Assembly: GCA_032164245.1 (NCBI GenBank)
Contig: JAVMKO010000006.1
Location: forward strand, 8,199,001 to 8,263,000
From: Sternotherus odoratus
Lineage: Eukaryota; Chordata; Testudines; Kinosternidae
Direction: 5' to 3'
Length of the DNA: 64,000 bases
The translations under genes were made by a program, and so were the position numbers. This document shows, one piece after another, positions 22,149-35,229 of this stretch. Positions within the stretch are counted from its first letter, which is position 1; every line of letters starts with the position of its first letter. The notes under the pieces were generated by a model, which saw only the letters and a list, made by a program, of their open reading frames with translations, did no database searches and was not told the origin of the DNA.

Positions 22149-22344
22149 GGGCATCTCTACACTGGCACTTTACAGCACTGGAACTTTCTTGCTCAGGGAT
22201 GTGAAAAAACACCCCTCTGAGCACCAGTATACACACTGGACCAGCGCTGAGAGCGGTTTCCCTTGTGGAGGTGGGTTTCTTAGAGCGCTGGGAGAGCTCT
22301 CTCCCAGTGCTATGCCGCGACTACAAGCCAGTGAAGACATGCCC
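22149..22344. mobile_element. PIF/Harbinger-like MITE with TAA target duplication
   Basis: Ends GGGCATCTCTACACTGG and CCAGTGAAGACATGCCC, flanked by TAA at 22146-22148 and 22345-22347. Related to the copies at 16581 and 43970 (TTTACAGCACTGGAACTT, TTGCTCAGGGATGTGAAAAA). Confidence 0.85.
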
Positions 22345-22558
22345 TAATGCACAACTGTTTTTGTCAGTACATTCAGAAATTGACAGTATGTATCTGGTGA
22401 TTGGCAAATGCCTTTTTTTAAATGGCTTCATTACCACTTGAATGGCTCTGTAACAGTTTAATTGTTGTGCTGATAGGTCTGGCAAGCTGGAAGGCTTTTT
22501 CACTTTTAAGTACTAGATCCCCTCTCACCAGGCTGCAGCAGCCAGTTGTGGTGAGAGT

Positions 22559-22680
22559 TGGATGATCAGATGTCCCGTTTTTATAGGGACAGTCCTGATT
22601 TTTGGGTCTTTTTCTTGTATAGGCTCCTATTATCCCCACCCCCTGTCCCAATTTTTCACACTTGTTGTCTGGTTATCCTA
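22559..22680. mobile_element. Tc1/mariner-like MITE, second copy
   Basis: Same family as 5021-5146: GATGATCAGATGTCCCGTTT at the left, TCTTTTTCTTGTATAGGCTC inside and TGTCTGGTTATCCTA at the right. Terminal repeats have lost a few positions. The right end still closes on TA. Confidence 0.8.
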
Positions 22681-23093
22681 GGTGGGAACCTAGGCAGGCA
22701 GGGTCTGATTAGAACAGGGATAGGAAGAGGTGGGAAGGTGGATACTAAGACCCAGGGGTGCCCCAAATTTTCAGGTGCCCTACGCAGCCTTGTGTATGCT
22801 GTATATGCCTGAAGACGGTCCTGCAAGGAGGCAATGATCACCTACAGCAGCACCCTTTTTTACCCCAGCACTGCAACCCTAATGCTGGCTTGGTGTGAAT
22901 GGGTGGCCTGGGGACGGGGGTTGGGCGGGCTGAGGGCTGCCCACTCTGGGCATTGCGACTTGGTGCATGAGGTCGCCAGTGCCATTTAGGTTTGGAAGTT
23001 CAGAAGTTTATTAGTACATTGAATTAAATCAAAATCAAACGAAATAACCCTATATCTGGTATACAGGGTAGGCAACAGTCATGCTAACCTTAT

Positions 23094-23219
23094 ATCAGAG
23101 AGGTAGCCGTGTTAGTCTGGATCTGCAGTAGCGACAAAGAGTCCTGTGGCACCTTAAAGACAAACTAAAGTATTGAAGCATAAGCTTTCGTGGGCTAATA
23201 CCCACTTTGTCGGATGCTA
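23094..23219 (-). mobile_element. Penelope-like 3' tail, single copy
   Basis: Runs from ATCAGAGAGGTAGCCGTGTT through GAGTCCTGTGGCACCTTAAA to ATACCCACTTTGTCGGATGC. This is the 3'-terminal segment of the element at 62903-63690 in the same orientation, without coding sequence. Unlike 17297-17534 it is not doubled into a palindrome. Confidence 0.75.
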
Positions 23220-26200
23220 CAATACTTCTCCATTGAAGGTCTTCAGCTTTGGCAATGGCTTCCTTACCTGCTCTGAGTTAGCTGGATTTTTGATTTTTAG
23301 GGTGCAGTGCAAGGTTGATCTTTCAGGCATTTTCATTAGGGAATGAGGTAAAGAAGGTGGATGCGTGATTTTATTTTTTAAGAGAAGAAGGTTTTTCCTT
23401 GATTGGCTTTTGAAATCCAGTTGATGTATGTACATCTGGAGGTACACAGACAGGTCCATTTTTATGATCTTTAAATTTAATAAACCTGTTCTTTCCCTTG
23501 AAATCTTAGAAGTTTGAGGATTGCAGGTGGCTACTACCAATTTGCTAGGATTGTATTTAAAAAGACCTTCTTGTTCTGCAAAGAATGCTCAAGGTTTTGC
23601 CGGGTGTCCCCTTGTCTGTTTCAGAGGAGGTTATAGCAACTTTCCTTGATGACCCACAGGCTTCACAAAGGACAGTGCAAATGTGGTATTTGGTGCAGGG
23701 AGCTCTCAGGTGCAGTATTGGTTCTAGGAGGACAAAAAATTAGCAGATTAAATGAGCCAGAGGTTGGAGTGGTTCAGGGTGTGGTACATTCTCAAGCTGT
23801 CTCTGCTTATGATGCCAAAATGAGATTGTGCAATTAATGTGATTCTCTTTTTCTTGCGTGCTTTAATCACTGGAGTACTAGTTAAGAATAGCAATACAGT
23901 ATACATGCCAACATAGCATTCCTTTAAAAAGTTTCAGCAATTGTTTTGAGCTCAGGTAACACTTTACATCTGGTGCTCTGTTGGAAAGGGGGACATGCTT
24001 GCATATGTGTGGAATTAGATGGTTTGGGGTGGAAATTATTAAAGAGATTCAATTTATAACAAAATGTAACCTTCCTAGATAGCCTCTGACCTGCTTACTT
24101 AGTACTCGAGAAAAGGATCTACATTTTTCTTTGTTAGCAGCAAGTCTTTATATTGCACGTTATTGGGAAAATATTACTTGTCCTATGTAATTAGGCTCTA
24201 GTAAAATATGGATTGTCCTTGTAATGGAAAAGTCTTTACATCAAGTATGTGAGAAGCACCAAAATGAACATAGGTTTTCAGAAATTTGGTCACTCTTTCT
24301 AGTGTACTCAGAAGACGAGTACTCCCCAGCCAGCAAGCCAGAATCTTTAGTCAGGGTCTTTGAATATTAATATGAGCCTGAATAAATTATAAATAATGTA
24401 TGATATAATGTTAATATTTTATTGCAATGTTGCCTTAATAAAAAAGCTTCAAAAGGACAAGTGTTGCTGATTACATCAATAAAAGTCCTAAGATTTTAAA
24501 AATATATGTATCGCATCTGTGTATACCAGAATGAATTAGTCTTTGTTACAGATGATTCTCATCAATCTTCCAGGATAGATAAGAGGTTGGGGATAGGGGC
24601 ATATTAGATTTAAAAAAATAAAACCCAAAACTTTAAAGAGTAAGATGATAAATCTGAGTGGGTTTTTAACATACTTATTATTAATGTTCCTTATCAGAAT
24701 TGCACCTGGAGGGTGTGATCTGATTCTGGGTATGCCAGGTTTCTGGTCCTGTATGCCCGGCACTCAACCATCCATGTAGTCCACATGGGCCATTTTACAA
24801 CATATGCAGAGTTTCTTTTGGGGATGATGTGCATTTCAGTTCTTTGTGCATATGGGCCAAAACTCAGGTGCCCAAAAGTTAGGCTGAATGCCAGTGTGCT
24901 GGCCACTTTGGCCAACACTGGGCATTGAACTGGACACCTCCAGAGCTGTAAGCACAAGATGAAACTAAAGGACCAGGTTCTGTAGTGTGAGGCTGTAACA
25001 CTTCAACTGAGCACGGGGGAGATGTAATGTGCCCTTAGCAGTGATTTATACCAGAAACTGCCCATGGAAGATAATAGGAACAGCATTTTTGAAAATCGGG
25101 CCTCTTTTATTTAAGTACCTAAGTTAGGCACTCAGGTCTGAAAATGTTGGCATTGTTATTTGCCAGGGCTGACTCTGAGAACAGGAAGTGATCAGATCAA
25201 ATAAACCAACAATCTTCCTCTCTGTCTTGGCAGTTAGACCAAAGCAGGTGTTGTGAAAATCAGTTTTCCAGACCATACTTCTTTGCCTCTCGTAAGTAAC
25301 ATCCTCACATTTCTTCAAAGTAAATTGGGATGGGCAGGAAGAGCCAAAGAACAAGATGAGATATTGTGTACTTTTTTTTTTTTTTTTTTTTTTAGGGGCA
25401 TAAATATTTATCTTCGAACTCCAGTGACCTCCATTCCTAAATAGATTAGCACTGTAATGACATGACAATGGATTCTGATAGCCCTCCAGCAGACGAGGTG
25501 TGGCTTGTGACACTTAATCTGAACAAAGTTTAAACACACTTTCCCCCCAGTGATAAACTGTAATCTCATTCTAGGAATGTCAGCTAGAGAACAAAGCTGC
25601 TTGCAGCTGTCATGACTCATATCTGGCCTGCATGCTAAAAAATGGAGATGTACTTCCAGTATATGTGAAAAAGCTCTAAAACACGGCACCAATTTATCTG
25701 AAAAGTCTCTTTGAAAGTTCTCAAAAGCTAGTGCTACTCTTAAACATTGAGTACACTGAAGAAATTGTACCATGTTAAGTATGTCTCGGCCTGGGCATGC
25801 TTGTTAAACACCCTGAATCCATGGTTGCAAGCGTTCCAAATGGCTTACACACCTGCTATGTAAGCCTATGCAGTTTGAGTTAGATTTGATTTCTGCAAGG
25901 CTAAATGCCAGTTCTGTCTCCGTGTGGGAGGTATTAAAATGGTTGAATGAATCAGTTCAAATAGGATTTACGACTGTACCCACTGTGCTGTGAACTGTGG
26001 AATAGGTCCCCAGAAGGCATTGCAATTGAAACAGCTTAGAATGTCACTGGTTTGGAAGCAGGGTGAAACCTCCAATGGTTCAACTTCACACAACTAGTGT
26101 GGTGGCATTGAACGTTTTGTGTTTAAACTGGTTCTACCCTATCACTTCAATTCTGTGGTGTAGACATGGCCCTGGACACAAGAGATGAGGTCAAAGAGGA

Positions 26201-26978
26201 ATACTGGGGCAGCATTCAGTAAACTGAATTTAATATCAAGCTTTAGAGGAGGCTTTTGTCTGCTTTTGAAATGGAATAAAAATGTATTTGTGCAGGTGGC
26301 TCCGTTCACAGACTTACATCACTCTGTGAACTCCTGATAAAATACTTCTCTGGAACTGGTAGATATTGCCCTATGGGCCAGTTCTTGTTACCTCAAAGAA
26401 ACTAAAAAAAGTGTCTGGTTCCTGCATTCTCCTATAAAAGGCATTAATTCCCCACACATGACAGGATAATTCTTTCTGCTATGATATGACTGTTGAATTT
26501 CTCAGACACCATCCTAGACCAGAGGTCCGCTTGACGTTTTACGTAATAAATCTCGAAAACATTGCACAAGTGTTTGTCTCTCTCTGACCGGCTTTGACTT
26601 GAATGGGAATCTTGTGATTAGGACTTTCAGATCACTGTGGAAAACTTAGCATATATTCCATGTGGTTTTCCAGTTCGGTCCCCAGCATAATTTAGAGTTT
26701 TCCCTTCATAAACTGCCTGGCAGAGTCTTTTGGCACGAGGAGCCTGCCTCAGACTCCATGGAGAGTGCTGTTGGCTCTGATCTCCATTAGCCAGCGGTGT
26801 GGGGTATGAGGATGCGCCAGGGTTGAGGTAGTAGGAGGACAATCATATTCTGCCATCAGGCATCTTTATTTTAAAGGTTGAGTTTACTCTTGTAGTGAAA
26901 GAAAATGAGGGATGTGTCTGATGCAAATGGCCTTACTGGTAACATTTGTTAGTGATTTACTTTCACTGCAGATCTTCA
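23220..26978. other. Intron-like DNA, 3.7 kb
   Basis: No exon that I can support. It holds a T23 run at about 25371-25393. The stretch about 25790-26170 ends in GTGGTGTAGACATGGCCCTG, like the right end of a Harbinger-type MITE, but a matching left end is not convincing. Confidence 0.4.
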
Positions 26979-27080
26979 GGCTTTGTCTACACTAGCACTT
27001 TTGTTGGTCAGGAATGTGACAAAAACACAACCCTGAATGACATAAGTTTGACCAACAAAAGTGCCGGTGTGGACGAAGCC
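26979..27080. mobile_element. Short palindromic MITE (about 102 bp)
   Basis: Almost entirely two inverted arms: GGCTTTGTCTACACTAGCAC, then TTTTGTTGGTCAGG, answered by TTGACCAACAAAAGTGCC and GGTGTGGACGAAGCC. The termini match the Harbinger-like family in this window. No clear target duplication is left. Confidence 0.65.
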
Positions 27081-30064
27081 CTGTGTCCTGCAGGGCGCTT
27101 TCAGCCTGCATTATGCAGCAGAGGCTCCAGTTATGCAGCAGGCCCTTGGATTCATTTTGATATTAAATTCAGTTTACTTAATGCTGCCCCAGAGTTTCAG
27201 CTCTCACTGTGCTACCGATTCCTGTGTTGGAAAACAGGTGACTGCTGTAGTGGCAGCTGTCCGAAGGGGCGGGAAAAGGTTGAAGGCTTGGACAGTTGGT
27301 TTTCTTGGCACCAGGAAAGCATGGAAGGTGTGTTTAGGTTTGGAAATTAGGAGACAATTGAGGCTTTGTGTTGGAGAGGATGGATTTCTCCTTTCTCTCA
27401 TCCTTTTGGGTATGGGTGGAGGTGACATTACATTTAAAGGTGGAGAGATTTGACTTTTGTTTCCTTCCCAAGCGCTCCTCAGGCAACAATTCACAGTCCT
27501 AATATTGGCCACTACATCCAGTGATGCTAGATAATTGCCCATACTAGATCTTTCCACTGAAGCAATTGGCAGTGAATTAGTTAATAGTGGCACTTGAACC
27601 GTTCAGTTATTCAGAAGTTGGTGTAAACTGGAGCTGAACCGGGCTCCAATTCTTTAAGCTTGAAGAGGCTGTGGAATTTATTACAGCATCATAGGTGTTT
27701 GTGGCAATAAATGATGGGACCACACCCTGCGGTTTACGTTTTACATTTGATAACACTGTGTGGGAGGATGCTGATAAACAAGAAGTGGGTGGAGGGGTTA
27801 GTAGAAGGTGAGGTTAGGTCGTGAGATGCTGCTTGTTGGTTCCTCTTTTAAAAACTAGGCAGGTCCAGGATTATAGCAAAGGAGGTAGGTCACTGTTGGG
27901 AGAGGAAGTATTGAGAGTGAGTCAGGGAGGATTCTGACACTTCTCTTCTGGCACCTAGAACTATGAGCCGCTGTTACCCCTCTCAGCAAGTGAGAGCTTT
28001 GCCGCTGCTAAGCTGGGTGTCCGCTCCCTGGCACAGCAGCCTGTCTGCCTTGCCAGCCAAGCTCTCCAGGACTCTGTCAGGCCAAACCTTGACTTGTGGG
28101 TCCTAACCAGGAAACCCCAATGCCCGAGTTCTCCAGAGCTGTGTGTCTGCAGTGTCCAGTCCCTCTCACTGAACACTCAGAAGTTACGTTCTCTGCCTCC
28201 AAAGGAACCGTGTGCTCATCAGCCTGTTTAGGTTAGTTGAGGACTCACTCTCCAGTTTAATACAAAAGCATCTCAGTACTGTGTAGTAAACCAAGAGTGC
28301 GTTTATTAAGAAAACACGAGATCTAAATGCTAATAGGCAAGGATGAAAGGGACAGAGCGGATACAAGGAAAACAAGACAAGACATGCTTAACTTCAGCAA
28401 GTTACAATATTTGTCTGAGCACCTATAATCAGTTTCTGGCTACTGTTGCCTCCCAGGTCAAGAGGACCCACTTGTAATGAACTCACAGGCTGCTGCTCCC
28501 CTTTGTCCCTTAGTGATGGGTAACTCAAAAGTCTCTTTGCCTTCCTTATATTACTTCAGAGTTCACTGTCTCTGTTTCAAGAGCCTGGAAGGCTTCCTGG
28601 GGGTGCAGACTCCATCCCACTTTGTGATTGTTAAGAGGTCATCTCTCCTGCTTGCTAGCTCCATGGCTTTGTTCATCTTATAGGTCAATGTACTTTTCAT
28701 TGGCCTCTGTGATCAAACTGCTCAGGCTGGACTTTATGCACTGCTTGCTAAATGCATTTTAAGAACACATTTCCAGCATGCAATTCTATGCTTCTGAACA
28801 TACATCTCACAGTGAATTTTGGGATCAGTTTGGTTACCGTACTTTGCACAACATCTTTTAGATACAAATTATGACAAGGGTGGTGTGGAGCAATAAATGT
28901 GTGAGGCCTGAAGTAAGTGATGGTGTAATGTGCCCTTTGCCGGTGTCATTGAGGGGCTCCCAGGGTCATAAGGCTGATCAAGGGCTGGGGGCAGTAGGTG
29001 ATGGGTGTGGAAGAAAGCAGGGGAGCCAAAAAGTGACTTGGAACTTCCAAAGTGTAAGAGGTAAGCAGGTGCTATGAAGGAAGGAGTAGCACTGTGCAAG
29101 GCCTTTGAAGATGAAGAGTTGGATTGGGGTAGAGAAGTGTTTGGAAGCCAGTACGTGGCCCCAAGAAAGGCATATGTTTGGTCTACTCTAAACAGAGGAA
29201 CAGGCAAGGAAAATGACGAGCATCTTTTAAAATAGAAGCTCTGCAGTCTTCCCCGGAGACATTCATCCCATCCACAGTCTGACCCAGGGATGCCCCTAGA
29301 TGCCCACACGTCTTGCACTTTCCCTGTAGCTGTAACACTTGTTTTGGAAGCAGTGGTGACACTGTTCCCCAGGTTCCTGGCTGACCAATAGAACTTGCCC
29401 TGGTGGCAAGGTAGCCACCCTTTCACTGTGGTAGATCTCTTGAGCCACCTGCTTGGCAGCCCAAAGGCATACCTTTGTCCGTGAGCAATGAATAGCCATC
29501 ACTGGAGCAGTCCTGGGTGTTTTAAAGGGGTAAGATGTGCCACTCCTTGGTGGAGATAAAGCATGCACAGGTGCAGCCAGAGGGAGGGAAAAGCAGGGTG
29601 GCTTTTCAGCCCTCTTCGCACTTTCACTCAGCCTAGAATCCTAGTGAACAAAGCTGTCCGGTGTCATTTAGGAACCGTCTGTGATGCCCAGAGTGGCTGT
29701 AGCAGCATGTTGATAGCCGTGCCCCCCCTTCCCTCCCAAAATGCTGGTACTTGCAAGGGGCATGCACAAGGCAGCCTGTGGCTCTCCAAAACACCATCTG
29801 TGCTGGGGAAATTCTCCTCTGGCTGGCTGTGAAGCTCTTCTGGAGCCCTGATTATAGCCTAGAGGAGACTCCCTCCTGTTGTGCCTTTGTGGGTATCTTT
29901 GAAAAGTGTTAAATTTAGGACAAAGGTAATATAGCCATTTTCAGTCAGATAGGGTGTGGCTTCACCTCTAGCCTAAGGCTAGACAGTTGCCACAATGCCT
30001 TGCCCTTGGGTTTAGCTCCTAAAGTCACAACTCTTCCCTCTGCTGTGAGCTGACTTTGGCTGTC
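27081..30064. other. Intron-like DNA, 3 kb
   Basis: Contains two overlapping minus-strand open frames (185 residues at 28869-29426 and 90 at 29296-29568). Neither has a recognisable domain, and the longer opens at a GTG rather than an ATG. I do not call them genes. No repeat family is recognised. Confidence 0.35.
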
Positions 30065-30950
30065 ATTCATTGCTGGGAGGGGTTGCAAGTGCCCTGGAGG
30101 ATAGGATTGAAATTCAAAATGATCTGGACAAACTGGAGAAATGGTCTGAAGTAAATAGGATGAAATTCAATGAGGACAAATGCAAAGTACTCCACATAGA
30201 AAGGAACAATCCGTTGCACACATACAAAATTGGAACTGACTATCTAGGAAGGAGTACTGCAGAAATGGATCTGGGGATCATAGTGGATCACAAGCTAAAT
30301 ATGAGTCAACAGTGTGACACTGTTGCAAAAAAAGCGAACATAATTCCGGGATGTATTAGCAGGAGTGTTGTAAGCAAGACATAAGAAGTAATTCTTCCGC
30401 TGTACTCTGTGCTGATTAGGCCTCAACTGGAATACTGTGTCCAGTTGTAGGTGCCACATTTCAGGAAAGATGTGGACAAATTGGAAAAAGTCCAGAGAAG
30501 AGCAACACAAATGATTAAAGGTCTAGAAAGCATGAGCTATGAGGGAAGATTGGGGGGGGGAAAAGGGTTTGTTTAGTCTGGAAAAGGGAAGACTGAGATG
30601 GGACATAATAGTTTCCAAGTACATAAAAGGTTGTTACAAGGAGGAGGGAGAAAATTATTGTTCTTCATCGCCAAGGGTAGGAGAAGAATTAATGGGCTTA
30701 ATTGCTTAATGCAGCAAGGGCGGTTTAGGTTGAACGTTAGAAAAAACATCCTAACTGTCAGGGTGGTTAAGCACTGGAATAAATTACCTAGGGAGGTTGT
30801 GGAATCTCCATCATTGGAGATTTTTAAGAGCGGGTTGGACAAACACCTGTCAGAGATGATCTAGAGATAATACTTAGTCCTGCCGTGAGTGCAGGGGACT
30901 GAACGAGATGATCTCTCAAGGTCCCTTCCAGTCTGATGATTCTATGATTC
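30065..30950 (+). mobile_element. CR1 LINE, 3' part, plus strand
   Basis: A frame at 30070-30384 gives the region after the CR1 reverse-transcriptase core (LDKLEKWSEVNRMKFNEDKC, then a MDLGIIVDHKLNMSQQ-like block). After a stop, later frames keep GRFRLNVRKNILTVRVVKHW (about 30720-30780) and the [18 protein letters not shown] block. It ends with the CR1 terminus GTCCCTTCCAGTCTGATGAT followed by TCTATGATTC. It is 5'-truncated and broken by stops. It lies 158 bases upstream of the candidate coding exon at 31109. Confidence 0.92.
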
Positions 30951-31108
30951 AGATGGTCGCTTTGCAATGGAACCCTCCAGCTCTGTTTCCTGGTCAGTGT
31001 GTTCTCCGCTGTGCATTTGTCGATGTTTCTGGTGCACTTTTTAGTTTAAAGAGAGTGTTCATATTAATTGTCTGTGGTTCTAATGTCCCTCTTTCTTTTG
31101 CTCTTCAG

Positions 31109-31185
31109 AAATGTCATTTCCGGGAGTGTGCAAGAAACCCTAGAGAACTGTAATGTCTAAGCCTACACGGAGTGACAGCTCTAAG
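31109..31185 (+). CDS. Candidate first coding exon, gene not identified
   Basis: A 77-base exon candidate. The acceptor is strong: a pyrimidine-rich run (CCCTCTTTCTTTTGCTCTT) followed directly by CAG at 31106-31108. The donor is AAG|GTACTT at 31185/31186. An ATG at 31153 has an in-frame TAG at 31141, so translation would start here. It opens 11 codons, MSKPTRSDSSK, ending in phase 0. This is the usual shape of a second exon carrying a start codon behind a non-coding first exon. The CpG island at 8263-8880, with its plus-strand donor at 8573, could supply that first exon across a 22.5-kb intron. No further exon is evident in the window. I do not recognise the protein from 11 residues. Chance splice-like sites in 64 kb remain a real alternative. 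Confidence 0.4.
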
Positions 31186-32750
31186 GTACTTTTATAATTG
31201 TCACACAACGTACTATGGGAATTGTTGACAGGTGCACAGATCATTGCTCTCTGACTTCCTCTCCTCCGTGCAAAGTCTTGGCATCCAACTCAAGATCCCT
31301 TGTGATTTTTGGAGAGCCTGCCATGTGGAGCGTCACCTTTTCCACAACAGTGACCTTATCTCATGACCCACTGGGACTCTGAGGCCAAAAAAAGTGTCAT
31401 TCCACAATAACAAGCCAGCAGGCCTGAGTGCCATCCCTCGTAGATAAATTACAGCTGCAGGATAGGACTGGGTTTGTGTGGGAACATGAGTGACCCGTGT
31501 AGTGTCACCTACCCAAAAATATCCGCGCTGTTCCAAGCTGTCGCTCATCACTCTGGCTGCTCTAGCGGACGTGTTCTCCCTTCTGTTTGTAGGGGCACGC
31601 GGTGTCCCCTATAGTTGTCTCAGTAAAACCACATCTAGGGCTGGTCCTTGCTGTCAGCCTTAATGGTGTTCCCGTGTCAGTGAACTCCTGGATATCTGTG
31701 TAAAAGAGCAGGCTTTTCAAAATACTTTTCAGAATGAAGCTGTCTCTTGGGGGTAACTTATTGCTAAAATTTAAATGAAAGGCCTTTTAATAATTGTTCT
31801 TGCCACCCTTGTTAACTTTCAGACGCTAGCTTTCTCTGCTGCTTGATCCTGCAGTGATGCCATAATGCTGAATTTTGGACAGCCCTCATCATTACCATGG
31901 CAACAGACTGATGTCACAGACTCAAGGACATGACTTCAATGCATGATCATGCAGAGGCATGGTTTGTGAAGGAGAAAGCTGACTAACAGACACCTGAAAA
32001 GCAAGCAAGGGGAAGCAAGGTGGTTCAGTTTGAAAATCCCCCTTTTTGAAAGGCAAATACGAATCTGGTCACATCTTAGAGACGGGAATGTTCTGCATGG
32101 ATGGATGGACGTTCTTAGAACCGATATGCTGACATTTCACAGGTATCCTGTATCTTTTAATCGGAGTGTTCCTTCTCGGCTGAGAAACTTACTTTTTAGT
32201 TTAAGACCTTTTAGTGTGCCATTTCTGGACTCTTTATATCTTGTGTACATAATGAGAAAATTTCTGCTTAGTTAATGTATTCAAATAATTAAATTTGTTT
32301 TCTGAAGCTTTTATTTCACCCGTAACATTTGAAAGTGAAAGGGAACACTGCATCTGCATTATGGTAATATTTTCCTATATCCTATTAGCAGATTCCAAGA
32401 TTGTTTAATGTGGTCTCCACCCATTTCATTTGGCTGCAACCTTTACTCCCATGAAAGCAAGGGTGATTGTTCTGAATTGCTGTGTATGTGTGCTTTGGCA
32501 CGGCATAAAGGTACCTACAATAGCACATCCATTGTCTGAAAAAAAGCAGCTTGCAGTAATAACTACAAATAAAAGGGTGCAGTGCTGGGACAAGACAGAT
32601 AATGGTGCTTTCCCCACCCATTACGTACAGCAAACTCTGTAACGCTCTTGCCTTTTGTGTGAGCTCTTAATAGCCGTGATCTAGGGCCTAGTTTCATTAA
32701 TAGAGTAATGGTGGACTAAAGTATTTGCATAGCTCATTGTTGTGCTCTGT
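31186..32750. other. Intron-like DNA, no feature recognised
   Basis: No exon or repeat that I can support; ordinary base composition. Confidence 0.4.
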
Positions 32751-33155
32751 CAATGGTTCTTAACCTTTCCAGACTACTGTACCCCTTTCAGGAGTCTGAT
32801 TTCTCTTGCGTATCCCCAAGTTTCACCTCACTTAAAAACTACTTGCTTGCAAAGTCGGACATAAAAATACAAGTGTGTCACAGCACACTAGTACTGAAAA
32901 ATTGCGGGCTTCCTCATTTTACCATATCATTGTAAAGTAAGTCAACTGGAATATAAATATTGTACTTACATTTCAGTGCATAGTATATAAAACAGAAATA
33001 AGTCATTGTATAAAATTTTAGTTTGTACTGTATTTGCTACTACTTTTTATGTAGCTTGTCGTAAAACTAGACAAATATCTTGATGAGCTGATGTACCCTC
33101 TGGTAGAACTCTGCATATTCCCAGGGGTATGCTTACCCCTGGGTGAGAACCACTG
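32751..33155. mobile_element. hAT-like MITE (405 bp)
   Basis: Termini CAATGGTTCTTAACC and GGGTGAGAACCACTG. Flanking octamers TGCTCTGT and CTCTAAGT share only CTCT, so the duplication is decayed or shifted. The interior is AT-rich and non-coding. Confidence 0.65.
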
Positions 33156-33570
33156 CTCTAAGTCACTATCTCCTGAATGTGGACTGTTTGGCTCCTCATT
33201 TCGGAGGACAGGAGACCTAAAAGCTCTTGATTGCACAATGAAGTGGTGTGCTTTTATTTGCCTGCCTTGAGCAGGTTTTTACCAAACGGACTTGCTGATT
33301 TAAGTAAAGCACTTGCAGGTGGCAGCCTGCGCACCTCCCAGAAAAAAAAATGCTTATGTGTGTGGCTAATATAGTCTTGAATAGTGTCATTCTATTCGGA
33401 GCTGTTGAATTGATGGTGTCATATTGCTACAAGTGCCTGAGAGTTGCTCATACTGAAGAGCCTCAAAAAACGACTGGGGCACACTTGAAGCACTTGTTCA
33501 GCCCGCCAGTGTTCCCTAGGGCTGAAGTCCTTTTGATGGCACTCTGAGAATAGTTTCTGCTTAATATAGT

Positions 33571-33597
33571 TCTTCTTCTTCTTCTTATTATTATTAT
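33571..33597 (+). repeat. (CTT)n(ATT)n microsatellite
   Basis: Adjacent TTC/CTT and TTA/ATT trinucleotide runs. The sequence after it (TCCTGGTGGAGCATAAGGCG) looks like a dispersed repeat, but I cannot assign it. Confidence 0.85.
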
Positions 33598-34199
33598 CCT
33601 CTTCGCTCCTGGTGGAGCATAAGGCGCCAACCATTCTTCTCCATTCGCTGAAGATTTGGTTGATGTTTCTGTAGCATTCGTTTTTTACATGGTGGGTTAC
33701 TAGCCCAATGCAAGCTTAATATAGTTACATTGGAACTATTGCAGGCAACCTTTGGAAGTACCCATTGTTTTTAAATTTCATTGTACCGTATTTGACCGGG
33801 GGCGGGGGAGAGGATATTTCAAGCTGATCAGTTTGAGTTTAGAAAAGACTCCTTATTGCAACACAATCCCCTCCAAGAGCAAGAAGCTACAGAATAGTCA
33901 TAAGCAAGGAGTATTATTGGCTCAATCGGAAGACTTGCAGTGAGGACCTGGTCTTTAGCTTCAGGGGACAGGAAGCACCACGAGGCCTGGGGCTTCACGT
34001 TGCTCTGCAATGACCAATCCAAGAGTAAAGTTTATGGGCTATGAAGAGTCCTGTCAGCCTTGATCCAGGTGAGAAGGTCATTGTGCTATGAACCTTTAAG
34101 GGAGGAAAGTTATAGGAACCCAGAAAAGTGTTTACATTTTTTTGTGTGCAGATGGGGGAGTTTAATATGTACAGAAGTCCAGTCTTCCTGTGGAGCCTC

Positions 34200-34360
34200 T
34201 GTTTGTCAGAGGGTGGTGATGGATGGCAGGAGAGAGATCACTTGATCATTACCTATGAGGTTCACTCACTCTGGGGCACCTGGCATTGGCCACTGTTGGT
34301 AGACAGGATACTGGGCTGGATGGACCTTTGGTCTGACCCAGTATGGCCATTCTTATGTAG
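34200..34360 (+). mobile_element. CR1-type LINE, 3' end (TTCTTATG subtype)
   Basis: Matches the last part of the 18.4-18.57 kb and 49.4-49.54 kb copies: GAGATCACTTGATCATTACC, ATTGGCCACTGTTGGTAGAC, GGATGGACCTTTGGTCTGAC and CAGTATGGCCATTCTTATG. Only the 3' untranslated end is present. Confidence 0.88.
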
Positions 34361-35229
34361 CTTGTTGAAGGAGCTCTATGCACCAGACATATGTAGGGAC
34401 ACCCAGCTTTTAAGTGAAGGGATCCTGGAAAGCCATTATCTGGTCCCTTTAGTGTTTGGAGTAGTTGCTTTGGCCTGTGGATATTTTTCTAACTGGAGGT
34501 GTATTATGTGATGACTTTGTACTTTGGCAAAAATGCATGTTCTGTAAGTGCTTAAGAAATGTCTCTTGGATTGTTTGTATGAAGAAACATGTAAAATAGG
34601 TTGGAAATATTTGTCTCTTGTTTTTTAAGGTCTGTGTAAAATTATACAATCAGTGCAGAGAGCTGGGGATGCCATTTCCTGGAAAGACCTGACAGTTGGG
34701 GGGCGAGGGGCGGGGGAGGGGGGGAGTGGTAAAAAAGGCAGAAGTGAAGAGGAAAGCTGGTTCTCGGGGTATTTATTCAATAAAGACGTCATCAGATGGA
34801 AGTGTGACAGATTTATAATGTGTAACAATAGATCACTGATCTATATCTCCAGGAATAAAGGCCATGGGTTTTCAAGTTGTTAAAACTTGTGTTTAAAAAA
34901 AAAAAAGACTTGTGTGGTCGTTTTTAGTAATCTAGTAGTCCCTAACGAATGTATGAAGTAAACTTTGGGGAATTGTTCTCCTGTCCCTGTGCTATACAAT
35001 ATTATCTTTGGCATCTGGTAGTTGCACATGAAATTAGTAAAACTGAAAGCTTTCTGTAAAGCCGGTTCACTTTTTGCCATTTGTTTACTTTTTTCATCCT
35101 GTCACTTGGAAGAGAGTCAGTTTCACTTCTTTATTCTCTGGCTGAATGCTACAATGGTAGGGTGGTGTAGACTTCAGGTGAATAATATTTCTCTAGAAGT
35201 AAAGTGTATGCAAAGACATTTTGAAAATA

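Noticed and set aside
25790..26170. Possible Harbinger-like MITE
   Set aside because: Only the right terminus is convincing; the left end and the target duplication are not.
26627..26842. 71-residue minus-strand frame with protein-like sequence
   Set aside because: The first codon is TTG, no splice sites fit, and no family is recognised.
28869..29426. 185-residue minus-strand frame
   Set aside because: It opens at GTG, has no recognised domain or signal, and overlaps a second unrelated frame; length alone is not enough in 64 kb.
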